From positions 62,001 through 126,000 of IMG/VR virus record IMGVR_UViG_3300009103_000003: a DNA stretch of 64,000 bases, one strand, 5' to 3'. The position numbers and the translations under genes are program-made. Positions 51,818-59,454 of this stretch are shown here, one piece after another. The stretch's first letter is position 1. Each line of letters begins with the position of its first letter. This DNA is from a virus. The notes below the pieces were generated by a model. That model was not told where the DNA came from. It saw only the letters and a program-made list of their open reading frames with translations, and did no database searches.

Positions 51818-52193
51818 TTTTCCTCCCCTTTAGGTATTCTGCCCAAGCATTAGCAATCCCCACGGGGCCCTTCTTGGCAGCTTCATCGATTTCTTTATCG
51901 ACTTGTTCGAGTTTCTTCTTCTCGCTTTCGAAGTCCGCTCGAATCTTGGCTCGCTCAGACTCTCTTTTGTCAGATGCTTCCTCCATCGCTTCTGCAAATT
52001 TTTTCTCAATTTGTACCTGCTCTGTTCGGACTTTCAGCTTTCTCTGACTAGAAGCGTACTTCTGGATTAGCCAATAGGCTACCGCAATTAGGGTAAAAAA
52101 TGCCACCATGGCCCAATGAGGAAGTTTTTTAATCGCCTCCCACGATTTCTTTGCGGCGGACTTAGTACCACTCCACAGGTTCAACCAAAACAT
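51801..52193 (-). CDS. Membrane-anchored coiled-coil protein (spanin-like)
   Basis: 130 residues from ATG 52193, five nt after AGGAGG. A membrane segment (residues about 24-44, WAMVAFFTLIAVAYWLI) is followed by a long charged coiled coil (residues 50-110), the layout of an inner-membrane spanin (Rz). Its neighbour is exported. Not proven to be a lysis protein. Confidence 0.6.
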   Translation of the reverse strand: MFWLNLWSGTKSAAKKSWEAIKKLPHWAMVAFFTLIAVAYWLIQKYASSQRKLKVRTEQVQIEKKFAEAMEEASDKRESERAKIRADFESEKKKLEQVDKEIDEAAKKGPVGIANAWAEYLKGRKNEKSD

Positions 52194-52207
52194 ACACACC
52201 TCCTAGT

Positions 52208-52238
52208 TAAAAATGTGCGGGAGGAAATCCCCCCGCAC
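52208..52238 (-). terminator. Intrinsic terminator after the DUF1257 gene
   Basis: Minus strand: arm GTGCGGGGGG, loop ATTT, arm CCTCCCGCAC, then ATTTTT. A 10-bp stem with one mismatch and a T-run mark the end of the Ycf46/Ycf35-type operon. Confidence 0.8.
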
Positions 52239-52254
52239 TGTAGTTATTGCAAGG

Positions 52255-52668
52255 CTACCCTTTTGCAACAACTACGATCTTATTACCGTCTTTCTTTACT
52301 TTAGTCACGAGACCTTGTTTCTTCAAAGCCTTCTGAGCAACAACGGCTGCATACCACTGGTTGACACCGGATGAGAATTTAGTCCCAACCTTAGCGCCTA
52401 ATCGACCACCATCATCTAGATCATCAACGTAGACTTGGTAACTCCCGTTCTCGCCTTTAGCGAACCCAACGTCACCGTAACCACCGTGATATGACTTCTT
52501 AATTAGAATTTCTACTTTTGCGGACTGTCGTCCGTACCCCACAAGATCAAGTAGCTCACCAGGGCTAGCGACCTGAATTTCTTCACGGGGGACACCCAGC
52601 TTTTCAAGGGCTGTGATAACTGCATTCTGATCTTTCATGCAGGTCTCACAAGTAATTAGAGCACTCAT
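52255..52668 (-). CDS. DUF1257 (Ycf35-like) protein
   Basis: 137 residues. N-terminal NAVITALEKLGVPREEI, the VEILIKK strand, DVGFAKGENGSYQVYVDD and the ALKKQGLVTKVKKDGNKIVVV end follow the DUF1257/Ycf35 pattern. Members occur in plastids, cyanobacteria and large phages, usually beside DUF2997 and a Ycf46-type AAA+ ATPase; all three are found here within 4 kb. Biochemical role unknown. ATG 52668 follows AAGGAGG; overlaps the upstream radical-SAM gene by 4 nt. Confidence 0.78.
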   Translation of the reverse strand: MSALITCETCMKDQNAVITALEKLGVPREEIQVASPGELLDLVGYGRQSAKVEILIKKSYHGGYGDVGFAKGENGSYQVYVDDLDDGGRLGAKVGTKFSSGVNQWYAAVVAQKALKKQGLVTKVKKDGNKIVVVAKG

Positions 52669-53279
52669 TGCACCCTCCTTAATTCGTCCAAGGTACTCTT
52701 GTCTGGGAGCCCTGTTATCTTAACAAGGCCGTCTTCCCCACACGAGACTTCTACTCTTGGCAGATTGGTTAAATCAGTCTGCTCATAAGCAGGATTTATG
52801 TATATAATCTCTTGGTTGGATGAGGAAATTAGAGGCTTGTTGCACGCCAACTTTTCTACGTATGGCCCAGAAATGACCATCGAAACAAGGGTTTCATTCA
52901 TAAAGTACGGCATCCGCATGTCTTCCAGATAGCCAGATTTCTCTAGCCGTTCCTTTGTCCACCCAGTAAATATTACTACTGATAGTTCCTTGAACTCATC
53001 TGAAGGACCCCGGTTTAAAGTCAACATGCTTTTAATCATCAGCTTGATGTCCAACCACTGCTCCATAGGCTCTCCACCAGAGATCGTGACCCCGTCTGGG
53101 TTACCGGCTAGGAGCGCACTGGCGGCGTCTAGACGAGAGATCTCCTCACCCCCGGACTCTGGCCATGTGTGTTTGTTGAAGCACCCAGGACAGCCTATGG
53201 TGCATCCCTGAACGTGTAATACATTACGACGCCCAGGACCGTTGACATAACTGTCTCTAGTTATCCCCGCTATCCTCAT
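52665..53279 (-). CDS. Radical-SAM activase, NrdG-like
   Basis: 204 residues from ATG 53279, which follows GAGGAGG; an upstream in-frame start (53297) is less likely. C26-x3-C30-x2-C33 (GCTIGCPGCFN) is the 4Fe-4S/SAM site; ISGGEPMEQW is the SAM-binding GGE motif. Size and sequence resemble anaerobic ribonucleotide-reductase activating proteins, but no NrdD partner is in the window. It sits between DUF1257 and a small acidic gene and may instead activate or modify another protein of this module. Confidence 0.8.
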   Translation of the reverse strand: MRIAGITRDSYVNGPGRRNVLHVQGCTIGCPGCFNKHTWPESGGEEISRLDAASALLAGNPDGVTISGGEPMEQWLDIKLMIKSMLTLNRGPSDEFKELSVVIFTGWTKERLEKSGYLEDMRMPYFMNETLVSMVISGPYVEKLACNKPLISSSNQEIIYINPAYEQTDLTNLPRVEVSCGEDGLVKITGLPDKSTLDELRRVQ

Positions 53280-53529
53280 CTTGGGCCTCCTCAACATCAG
53301 ACCACAGCAGCCAAGGGGCTATGATTGGTCCATCATCAGGGCTTGCGCACCCGTCACTATCTGGGGCCCAAACGTCAATAGAGATGCCCTCACTATTCGT
53401 GAGGATTCCTATGTCGGCTGATGTTTCACCGTCAGGACTCGTAACTCTTATCCAGACCCGTGCACCTTCGTGTGCTTTAGTACGTTCATACTCGGTGTCG
53501 CCCGTTTGTATCAGGGCGATGCCTTCCAT
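53257..53529 (-). CDS. Small acidic protein in the Ycf-type module
   Basis: 90 residues, rich in Asp/Glu, ends EAQDEDSGDN. Beta-strand-like N-terminal half (VWIRVTSPDG; SADIGILTNSEGISIDVWAPD). Not recognised. Overlaps the DUF2997 stop by one base and the radical-SAM start by 23 nt. Confidence 0.6.
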   Translation of the reverse strand: MEGIALIQTGDTEYERTKAHEGARVWIRVTSPDGETSADIGILTNSEGISIDVWAPDSDGCASPDDGPIIAPWLLWSDVEEAQDEDSGDN

Positions 53530-53714
53530 TATGACCCCGCCTTAACAGTGTCATCTGCTTGCTCATGGTATTCAGGTTTCTTCGTATCTGAAGTAACCTT
53601 TCCGCCTAGAGCTTTAACAACTGCATCGGTGTATTTGGTACACCCCGCGCCTTTGACCCCATCAACCTCTATCTCGGTTGACCCGTCAGGGTTCACTATC
53701 ACTTTGACTTCCAT
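53529..53714 (-). CDS. DUF2997 protein
   Basis: 61 residues. MEVKVIVNPDGSTEIEVDGV followed by KGAGCTKYTDAVVKALGGKV matches the DUF2997 pattern (short beta strands, conserved G-x-x-C, then a helix ending in LG-V). Known partners are DUF1257 and Ycf46-type ATPases, both close by. GGAGGAG is well placed. Function unknown. Confidence 0.75.
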   Translation of the reverse strand: MEVKVIVNPDGSTEIEVDGVKGAGCTKYTDAVVKALGGKVTSDTKKPEYHEQADDTVKAGS

Positions 53715-54552
53715 AGAGTCTCCTCCAGTAACTGTTAAAATTTTGGCCGACTTGCTCAGCGGCTTCGTAGTACCCTGGACCTAAGTTATTTCCCTCAGGA
53801 TCAACAAAGTAAGCCCCAGATTGACGCAGTGTGTCACTAGCAATCAGAGCCCTCAGAAGCTCAAAGTTCCGGTCAAAACCTTTCTGGTTAAATATGAATC
53901 CATATGCGTTGCTTCCTGGCGGTGCGCTCAACGATCTAAACACAGAAAATTCTATCTTTGCGTAAGCCAATTCCCCATATTCTGTTCTTATCTGGTCCCT
54001 CCGATTACGAACCCTGGTGTCACATATATTATTAAGTACACCCTCAAAGGATGAGACAGGTGTCGGCACCAGAGCACCAATTGGAACCCGAAGCTGGCTT
54101 GTAACAAGCACGAGCGCTTCCTTCGCAATAGCTTCTTCACGTAGGGTGGAGAGGCCATGAAAAACAAGCTTTTTCTGTGCATAAGGCTCTCTTGAGCCTA
54201 CAGCGTAATTCAATTCAGTAAATGTTTCTAGGTTGGAAATGCTGTCGATAACGACAACTTTAGCGCCGTGCACCAAGGCAGAGAAAGCAGCTTCAATAGC
54301 TGCCTCCCCAAACCTTGGTGACACGACTACGCAGTCCGTAGGACCAGCGTCACTAAAATATACTTTGTCGGGCAAGCCTTCTGTGTAGACAAGAGCAGTC
54401 GGGTGACCATCAATTGAAGCTTCACGCATCACACTAAGGCATAGGGAGGTTTTGCCGCAAGCATCACCACCCACAATCTCAGACACACCAATCGGGAACC
54501 CCCCAAACAGTGCCTCATCTAACTGGCATACCCCAGTGCGAAACTTCTTCAA
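53686..54552 (-). CDS. RecA/UvsX-like ATPase
   Basis: 288 residues. Walker A GGDACGKT (28-35), Walker B KVVVIDSISN, and a VLVTSQLRV motif 3 stretch of RecA/UvsX recombinases, near residues 100-155. It is short, with no clear N-terminal oligomerisation domain, so a RadB- or phage UvsX-like protein is likely. Its ends overlap the neighbours (ATGA with the AAA+ gene). A DNA-recombination or -repair role is expected; link to the Ycf module is unclear. Confidence 0.75.
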   Translation of the reverse strand: MKKFRTGVCQLDEALFGGFPIGVSEIVGGDACGKTSLCLSVMREASIDGHPTALVYTEGLPDKVYFSDAGPTDCVVVSPRFGEAAIEAAFSALVHGAKVVVIDSISNLETFTELNYAVGSREPYAQKKLVFHGLSTLREEAIAKEALVLVTSQLRVPIGALVPTPVSSFEGVLNNICDTRVRNRRDQIRTEYGELAYAKIEFSVFRSLSAPPGSNAYGFIFNQKGFDRNFELLRALIASDTLRQSGAYFVDPEGNNLGPGYYEAAEQVGQNFNSYWRRLYGSQSDSEP

Positions 54553-56126
54553 CTCATGATTCTCCTTCTGGTCTTTTTACTCGATGGTTTACGAATCTCC
54601 TTTTGGGAGTTGTCGTTTGCCATTATAGCTCGACCAGCCGCCCATTTACGCAGGCCCTCAATTTGAGTCTCCATAGTGGCGGAAAGTGGAACTGTGTTAA
54701 CAGCGGCTGATAGGTAGTCGTCTGCTGTAGGATCTCTTCCTTCAGGAAAAGCTTTATACATACCATCAATAATAATTTGCTCTAGCTCAGCGCCAGAGAA
54801 ACCATCTGTGGCATCGACTAGTGCGGCCATTCCAGTGTCATGTCCGGGGTAATCCCCAGTTAAAACGGAAGGGTCTCTACCGTATCTACCAAGATGGATA
54901 TTGATAATAGACTCCCGGTCTTCTTCCCCCGGAAGATCTACGAAAAACAGCTCATCAAAGCGACCTTTACGCAACATCTCTGGTGGAAGTGCCGATACAT
55001 CATTTGCTGTTGCAACGACGAACACCGGAGATGTCTTTTCTTGCATCCAACTCAGGAAGGAACCGAAGACCCTTGCGGTCGTCCCACTATCGGAGACTCC
55101 TGTAGAACTTCCTAGGCTTTTCTCAAGCTCGTCAATCCACAAGACACAAGGCGCTAAGGCCTCAGCAGTTTTAAGGGCTTTTCGCATGTTCGCTTCTGAT
55201 TGACCAACTAGCGAGCCAAATAGCGAGCCTACATCCATCCTTAAGACGGGCATACCCCAATCATGTCCGATGCACTTTGAGACAAGGCTTTTACCTGTTC
55301 CTGGGATTCCTACAATAAGAACTCCGCGTGGGTTAGGTAGTCCGTACTCTCGTGCTTCTTCACTGAACGAGCCGCCCCGTTGGTGCAGCCACTTCTTCAG
55401 ATTCTCAAGCCCCCCAACAGAGTTCATGTCTCTGTCAACATCGTAGAACTGGAGCACCCCACTCTTTCGGATGATGTGCTTTTTCTCCTCAATGATTATT
55501 TGGGGGTCGAGCATGCTCGCATGGGCTAGAGACTTCGCAAAGACGTTTTCGGCTTCAGCCAATGTTAGTCCGAGTGCTGCGTTTGACCCAATGTCCACCA
55601 TGTTGTTTCTAGCGTCCTCTTGCAAGGTTGCCGTGGCTGCACAGTCGGCCATCAAAAGATGTGCTGTCCCGTTTAGCTCTTGAATACTTGGTAGATCAAA
55701 ATCAACTACTGCAATAAGCTTCTCTAACCGAGGCGGGATCTCAAGCTCAGAGTCAACAATAACGATGTTGATTCCTGGGCCTAGATTAGAAAGGGTATCT
55801 CTCAGCTTACGCTGAACCAAATACTCTGGTCCGGTGTTAAGAAAATTAGCAAAGTCTCGTAATAGGAATACGCCGGATTCTCTATACCCCTGGATATAAT
55901 CCAGAACATCTAGAGGTCCGTCGAGTTCTGAAAGAACATTTTCACCGCAACGGCAACCTTCAGTGATTGACCAAACATGTAATTTGGAATTCAACCCCTG
56001 CTTGTTGTTCCGTCTCTCGATTATTCCTGATAAGCACTGCTCTACCCGACCTTCTTCGTAGGAAACTACAAAGATGGCCGGGTAGGCAGCACGAATCAGA
56101 AGGTCGAGTTCTTCGACCGACCTCAT
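54549..56126 (-). CDS. Ycf46-like AAA+ ATPase
   Basis: 525 residues. N-terminal half (ELDLLIRAAYPAIFVVSYEEGR) has the typical Ycf46 start; the AAA+ domain has Walker A GIPGTGKS (273-280), Walker B CVLWIDELEK (327-336), a pore-loop-like region, sensor ATAND and an RKGRFDELFF arginine-finger stretch (386-395). C-terminal lid and a basic tail follow. Ycf46-type ATPases co-occur with DUF1257 and DUF2997. Substrate unknown. The gene follows ParB-like immediately (1 nt). Confidence 0.85.
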   Translation of the reverse strand: MRSVEELDLLIRAAYPAIFVVSYEEGRVEQCLSGIIERRNNKQGLNSKLHVWSITEGCRCGENVLSELDGPLDVLDYIQGYRESGVFLLRDFANFLNTGPEYLVQRKLRDTLSNLGPGINIVIVDSELEIPPRLEKLIAVVDFDLPSIQELNGTAHLLMADCAATATLQEDARNNMVDIGSNAALGLTLAEAENVFAKSLAHASMLDPQIIIEEKKHIIRKSGVLQFYDVDRDMNSVGGLENLKKWLHQRGGSFSEEAREYGLPNPRGVLIVGIPGTGKSLVSKCIGHDWGMPVLRMDVGSLFGSLVGQSEANMRKALKTAEALAPCVLWIDELEKSLGSSTGVSDSGTTARVFGSFLSWMQEKTSPVFVVATANDVSALPPEMLRKGRFDELFFVDLPGEEDRESIINIHLGRYGRDPSVLTGDYPGHDTGMAALVDATDGFSGAELEQIIIDGMYKAFPEGRDPTADDYLSAAVNTVPLSATMETQIEGLRKWAAGRAIMANDNSQKEIRKPSSKKTRRRIMS

Positions 56127-57047
56127 TTATTCGCCTACTCGAATCTTCTTTCGACGCTTTTTCTTCACGGGTGCTGGGGCTTCTTCCTCAACGACCACAC
56201 CATCGGCCTCGTCAACTCGATACAACATATCTTCCGTATCTAGCTCACAAAAGTACCAACGGATTACTTGGGCCAAGGAACGACGATGTTCTTCATCAAC
56301 ACCGTCAGCATCAGCGGTCGCCAAGAGAGTACGAAGTTCTTCAACTTCTCGCTTAGACCTGTAGGTCTTTGCTCGCTTCCGCTGCTCGGTTGCAGGGATT
56401 CCCTTGTCTTCCGTAGTCAAGATCTGCTCAAGAATCTCTGTCTGCTTAGCAACATCAGGAGTTCCATCTTCCTTCAATACCCGTGACAGCTTCTTAGCCT
56501 GGGTAAGTCGGATGTTCCCGTGTCGCAGAGCTTCAAAAGCCTCCTTGCACAAACCTCGGTAGGTCGAGGTCATGACACTTACCTGAGGCTGTGAAACAGA
56601 TAGCATAGCTGCCACCTCTTCCTGATGCCCAACTCGATCAACGAGCTTGGCAATCGCCTCACACTGGTCTGCGTGATTCAGCGAACTTCGCTGCATATTT
56701 TCACTCAGGTTTAGCGCGAGAGCCTCTTCCAAGGACCCGGTAAATACCGAGCACTGGATTTGGTCATAGAATTTACTTGTATCCTCGTTCGCCTCCTTTA
56801 GAGCAGCACGCTCCTCAGAAATAGCTTGATAACGACGATAACCTGCGAGCAGAACCAGCCTCTCAGCCCCATCCTCGTCCTTATATACTCGGACGATGGG
56901 CGGGTTCAGAAGGCCGTCCCGCTTAATAGAGTCGCGTAGCTCTGCGACCTCGAATGCATTAGCCTTCCGACAATTCTGGAAGCCGTCTGCGTTTCTCTCA
57001 ATGTCGTCAAAATTAAACTTCTTCAGACGTAGTTGACGCTGCGTCAT
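56127..57047 (-). CDS. ParB/Spo0J-like DNA-binding protein
   Basis: 306 residues. The N-terminal ParB-type domain shows LRDSIKRDGLLNPPIVR and LLAGYRRYQA (ParB box I and II-like, normally with the GxxR CTPase motif, here GYRR). SENMQRSSLNHADQCEAI and the following EEVAAMLSVSQPQVSVM give the HTH. The C-terminus is acidic, then basic (KKKRRKKIRVGE). SD AAGGAG. ParB relatives occur next to ThiF-type genes in PRTRC cassettes. The repeated operators upstream are good candidates for its binding sites. Confidence 0.82.
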   Translation of the reverse strand: MTQRQLRLKKFNFDDIERNADGFQNCRKANAFEVAELRDSIKRDGLLNPPIVRVYKDEDGAERLVLLAGYRRYQAISEERAALKEANEDTSKFYDQIQCSVFTGSLEEALALNLSENMQRSSLNHADQCEAIAKLVDRVGHQEEVAAMLSVSQPQVSVMTSTYRGLCKEAFEALRHGNIRLTQAKKLSRVLKEDGTPDVAKQTEILEQILTTEDKGIPATEQRKRAKTYRSKREVEELRTLLATADADGVDEEHRRSLAQVIRWYFCELDTEDMLYRVDEADGVVVEEEAPAPVKKKRRKKIRVGE

Positions 57048-57194
57048 TAGTTTCTCCTTACTTCGATCTCAGTGATTGTATTATTAAGTTGATATTACTA
57101 CGGGATAATACCGCAATAGCCGAGCAATAGTAATAATCCTCTAGTTTTACCTTTTGTAGCAATATCCACCCAAAGGTCTCAGCAAACATGCTTT

Positions 57195-57216
57195 TTGACA
57201 ACATACTTATTGTCAA
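57195..57216 (-). promoter_or_regulatory. Operator repeat copy 1 (TTGACAA-N8-TTGTCAA)
   Basis: A 7-bp inverted repeat with an 8-nt spacer in the 270-nt gap upstream of the ParB-like gene. A half-site cluster (TGACAA 217-222 and CTGTCA 230-235) follows immediately. Same architecture as the copies at 57290-57311 and 58420-58533. Confidence 0.7.
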
Positions 57217-57289
57217 TGACAAGTCCTGCCTGTCAACTGAAAACATAGTGTTTACCTATATTTAGAGGATGTTTTCCGCTCGGCGGTAG

Positions 57290-57311
57290 GTGACAACAGA
57301 GTTATTGTCAC
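57290..57311 (-). promoter_or_regulatory. Operator repeat copy 2 (GTGACAA-N8-TTGTCAC)
   Basis: Perfect 7-bp inverted repeat with 8-nt spacer, in the 270-nt gap between the 57318-58388 gene and ParB-like. The gap 57048-57317 contains no convincing gene; the 62-residue frame at 57058-57246 overlaps copy 1 and has a poor SD. Confidence 0.7.
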
Positions 57312-57317
57312 CCATCC

Positions 57318-58388
57318 TTACTCATCTCCTTTTGTATAGATTGCTCTTCTCCTCCTACCCTGCGCCTTTACTGATGTAGATCCATCAATGAAAGGTTTTA
57401 ATGCCGCAGGGTCCCCAACAACCGTTACAGAACCATCTGGTAGCAGTTGTATCTTAATCCCTGGTAGCTCTAACCAGATTTGGTCAGAGACTGCCGTCAA
57501 CTTTTGTAGACTGGGATAGTACTGCTTCAGGTTCTGAAGCTCTGTTCCCAGAGCCATTAAGGTTGAGGGTCTGGCAGTAGTAGCAATCTCTCCAGAGTCT
57601 CTTCTATGCTTGTGAATAGCTTCTCTCTCTAACCTGTCAAAGTCTGTCCTTCTTAGGGTGTCCATTTCAGTTGTTAGAGTCGTAAACCACTCATTCGCTT
57701 CTATATAGGCTGTCTTTCTACCAGCCTCTAACTTTAATCTTCCAAGCATCTTCCCTAGGATTACTCTTTCTTCTCCTATGGATACCAGCCTCTCCCTTGA
57801 ATTGGAGAATGCTGTTAGGGCTTCCTGTAGTTTTTCATTTGAGTCAACAGGGTCCCCTGATGCTGAACAATACTTTTCTCTTAGCAGTGCAATACCGTTG
57901 GATGTTTCCTGAACGGTTGCTCTAGCTTCTTGGATACCACCTATGAGTGAAGTTACATCTACTTCATCTTTCTCAAGTAACCCACCAAGACTGGCTATAC
58001 GACTTCTAAAGGTAGTCAGAAACTCTCTAGTAAACTTAAATGTATGTAAGCAGCTTTTAGGGTTTCTGGCTAACTTGTCTAGCGCATATTGTTTACCTGT
58101 TACGAAGGGTGGTGTACTTCGGTATGTTTTACATCCCTTCAGAAGGGTAGCTGTTTCAGCATCCATTATTCTAAAAGGCATATAGATATGTACCCAGGCT
58201 TCGTTGTCCTCTTTCCAAAGGTATACGTGCCCACGTTCAATTGGTGTTAAATCTTGCTCATCCCAGGGAGCACCATCTACAGGGTCTATGAAATCATTTC
58301 TAGACCAGCGACTGGTATTTGAGGTAGGATGGCAAACCACTTGGATGTGAGGTTCAGCCCGGATGTTCAAAAGCTCATGTGCTGCCAT
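57318..58388 (-). CDS. Unknown coiled-coil protein in the regulated right block
   Basis: 356 residues from ATG 58388, six nt after AAGGAGG; a longer in-frame start (58430) would overlap the operator at 58421. Not recognised. The N-terminal 110 residues are folded (IERGHVYLWKEDNEAWVHIYMP), the middle is a long coiled coil (about 140-270), the C-terminus is basic. Transcribed from the GGTATAAG promoter at 58446-58453, with an operator at its start. Confidence 0.65.
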   Translation of the reverse strand: MAAHELLNIRAEPHIQVVCHPTSNTSRWSRNDFIDPVDGAPWDEQDLTPIERGHVYLWKEDNEAWVHIYMPFRIMDAETATLLKGCKTYRSTPPFVTGKQYALDKLARNPKSCLHTFKFTREFLTTFRSRIASLGGLLEKDEVDVTSLIGGIQEARATVQETSNGIALLREKYCSASGDPVDSNEKLQEALTAFSNSRERLVSIGEERVILGKMLGRLKLEAGRKTAYIEANEWFTTLTTEMDTLRRTDFDRLEREAIHKHRRDSGEIATTARPSTLMALGTELQNLKQYYPSLQKLTAVSDQIWLELPGIKIQLLPDGSVTVVGDPAALKPFIDGSTSVKAQGRRRRAIYTKGDE

Positions 58389-58420
58389 TAAACCTCCTTC
58401 GGGGAATAAGTGTGTTAGGG

Positions 58421-58440
58421 TGACAGACATTTGGTTGTCA
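58421..58440 (-). promoter_or_regulatory. Operator repeat copy 3 at the expected transcription start
   Basis: TGACAG-N8-TTGTCA. On the minus strand it begins 5 nt after the GGTATAAG box, so it covers the expected +1 region, the usual place for a repressor site. Confidence 0.65.
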
Positions 58441-58445
58441 ACACA

Positions 58446-58453
58446 CTTATACC
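58446..58453 (-). promoter_or_regulatory. Candidate extended -10 promoter (CTGGTATAAGT) for the 57318-58388 gene
   Basis: Minus-strand TGGTATAAG lies 58 nt upstream of ATG 58388, and operators lie both downstream (58421) and upstream (58493, 58514). The octamer is shared with 8181-8188 and 12289-12296. Confidence 0.5.
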
Positions 58454-58492
58454 AGATATCTGCTGTAAGTAGCCGTTAAACCTGGATTTCTG

Positions 58493-58533
58493 TGACAGCT
58501 TTGGGGTTGTCACTGACAACCACCCACTTGTCA
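58493..58533 (-). promoter_or_regulatory. Operator repeat copies 4 and 5 in tandem
   Basis: TGACAG-N8-TTGTCA (58493-58512) and TGACAA-N8-TTGTCA (58514-58533) are one base apart. Their inner halves form a 17-nt palindrome GGTTGTCACTGACAACC (58505-58521). Two dimers could bind side by side upstream of the promoter. Confidence 0.7.
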
Positions 58534-58539
58534 TTAATG

Positions 58540-58587
58540 ATAAAAAACAGAGTAGGGTGGGGACGCGACAAAAGTCACGCCCCCACC
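58540..58587 (-). terminator. Intrinsic terminator after the Ubl-block gene at 58602
   Basis: A 14-bp stem (58556-58569 with 58574-58587, two G-T pairs) around a 4-nt loop is followed on the minus strand by a T6 run. It separates the E2/JAB/E1 transcription unit from the operator-controlled unit. Confidence 0.85.
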
Positions 58588-58601
58588 ACTAACATAGAAT
58601 A

Positions 58602-59423
58602 TTACTGACCTTCAACCACATTGTTGCTTGGGGTCTTGGAATGCTTCGGTGCAGCGGCCTTCACGGCATACTGACGAACCTTCTTAAACCTGAACCCATG
58701 CTCCCTCATCAAAGAGGTCTGTGCAGTTGACAGAGCAGATGTAATGGCTACCTGACTACTCTCGCTGTCCCAGGCACCCTCAACGCACTTGGCGTAGGTG
58801 GGCTGAACAAACTGAGCGATGTATTCAGGAACATCAACAACCAATTTCAGGCCCCGCTTTTCCGCGAGGTCGGAAAGATAGAATGGAACACCCATCAGGC
58901 CCAACGCCTTTGTGGTGGTCTCATCCATCACCCCCTCCTCCACAGAGAGGCCGGTGCCGCTTGCAACCAAGTCCTTCAGGGCTTCGAAGTTGTGAGGCTT
59001 CTCTTTGGCGTCTCGGTACTTGATAGCACACGAAAGAAACGCACAGATGAACTCCTCACGGGCTCGGGCCTTTTCAGCCTTGGTAGGCTTCTTGGAACCA
59101 CGCTTCCACCCACCCCTGGTGATGAAGTTCAACGCGGCAGAGCCGTCGAAGTAACCATCGCAGGACAGAGTGAACCCGAACTTGCATTGCCAAGTCCGCT
59201 TCCCATCGCTGTACTCTGGAACACCTGAGTAGTAAACCGCCTTGGTATCGGGGTCCACCACACGGAGCATCCGCGTGACAACGTTATTATAAGTAATAGT
59301 AATAACATCTGGTGCCCGCTCCGGGTCAATCAGATTCAGCATAGCTTGCCCCATACCGGGAAGCTTCCATTTGGACTTGTTTGGGCCAGTCTTCTGACCT
59401 TGGTTGTTATCGTTGGTAGCCAT
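58602..59423 (-). CDS. Unknown protein downstream of the E1-like gene
   Basis: 273 residues; GAGGAG SD. Not recognised. The N-terminus is disordered, then alpha/beta (VITITYNNVVTRMLRVV; RTWQCKFGFTLSCDGYFDG), with a helical middle and basic C-terminus (RFKKVRQYAVKAAAPKH). It is the last gene of the Ubl transcription unit, 31 nt after the E1-like gene and before a strong terminator, and so may be a target, adaptor or fused component of that pathway. Confidence 0.65.
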   Translation of the reverse strand: MATNDNNQGQKTGPNKSKWKLPGMGQAMLNLIDPERAPDVITITYNNVVTRMLRVVDPDTKAVYYSGVPEYSDGKRTWQCKFGFTLSCDGYFDGSAALNFITRGGWKRGSKKPTKAEKARAREEFICAFLSCAIKYRDAKEKPHNFEALKDLVASGTGLSVEEGVMDETTTKALGLMGVPFYLSDLAEKRGLKLVVDVPEYIAQFVQPTYAKCVEGAWDSESSQVAITSALSTAQTSLMREHGFRFKKVRQYAVKAAAPKHSKTPSNNVVEGQ

Positions 59424-59435
59424 AACACATCTCCT

Positions 59436-59454
59436 CTTATAAAATTTTTATAAG
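59436..59454 (-). promoter_or_regulatory. 19-nt perfect palindrome before the 58602 gene
   Basis: CTTATAAAA, one central base, TTTTATAAG, located between the E1-like stop codon and the SD of the next gene. It could be an operator, an AT-rich promoter element or an RNA hairpin modulating translation. Confidence 0.4.

Noticed and set aside
52665-53279. Ribonucleotide-reductase operon
   Set aside because: Only the activase-like protein is present. No NrdD, NrdA or NrdB was found in the window.
57058-57246. 62-codon minus-strand frame before the ParB-like gene
   Set aside because: Weak SD, contains an operator repeat, no sequence features of a folded protein; more likely leader DNA, though not excluded.
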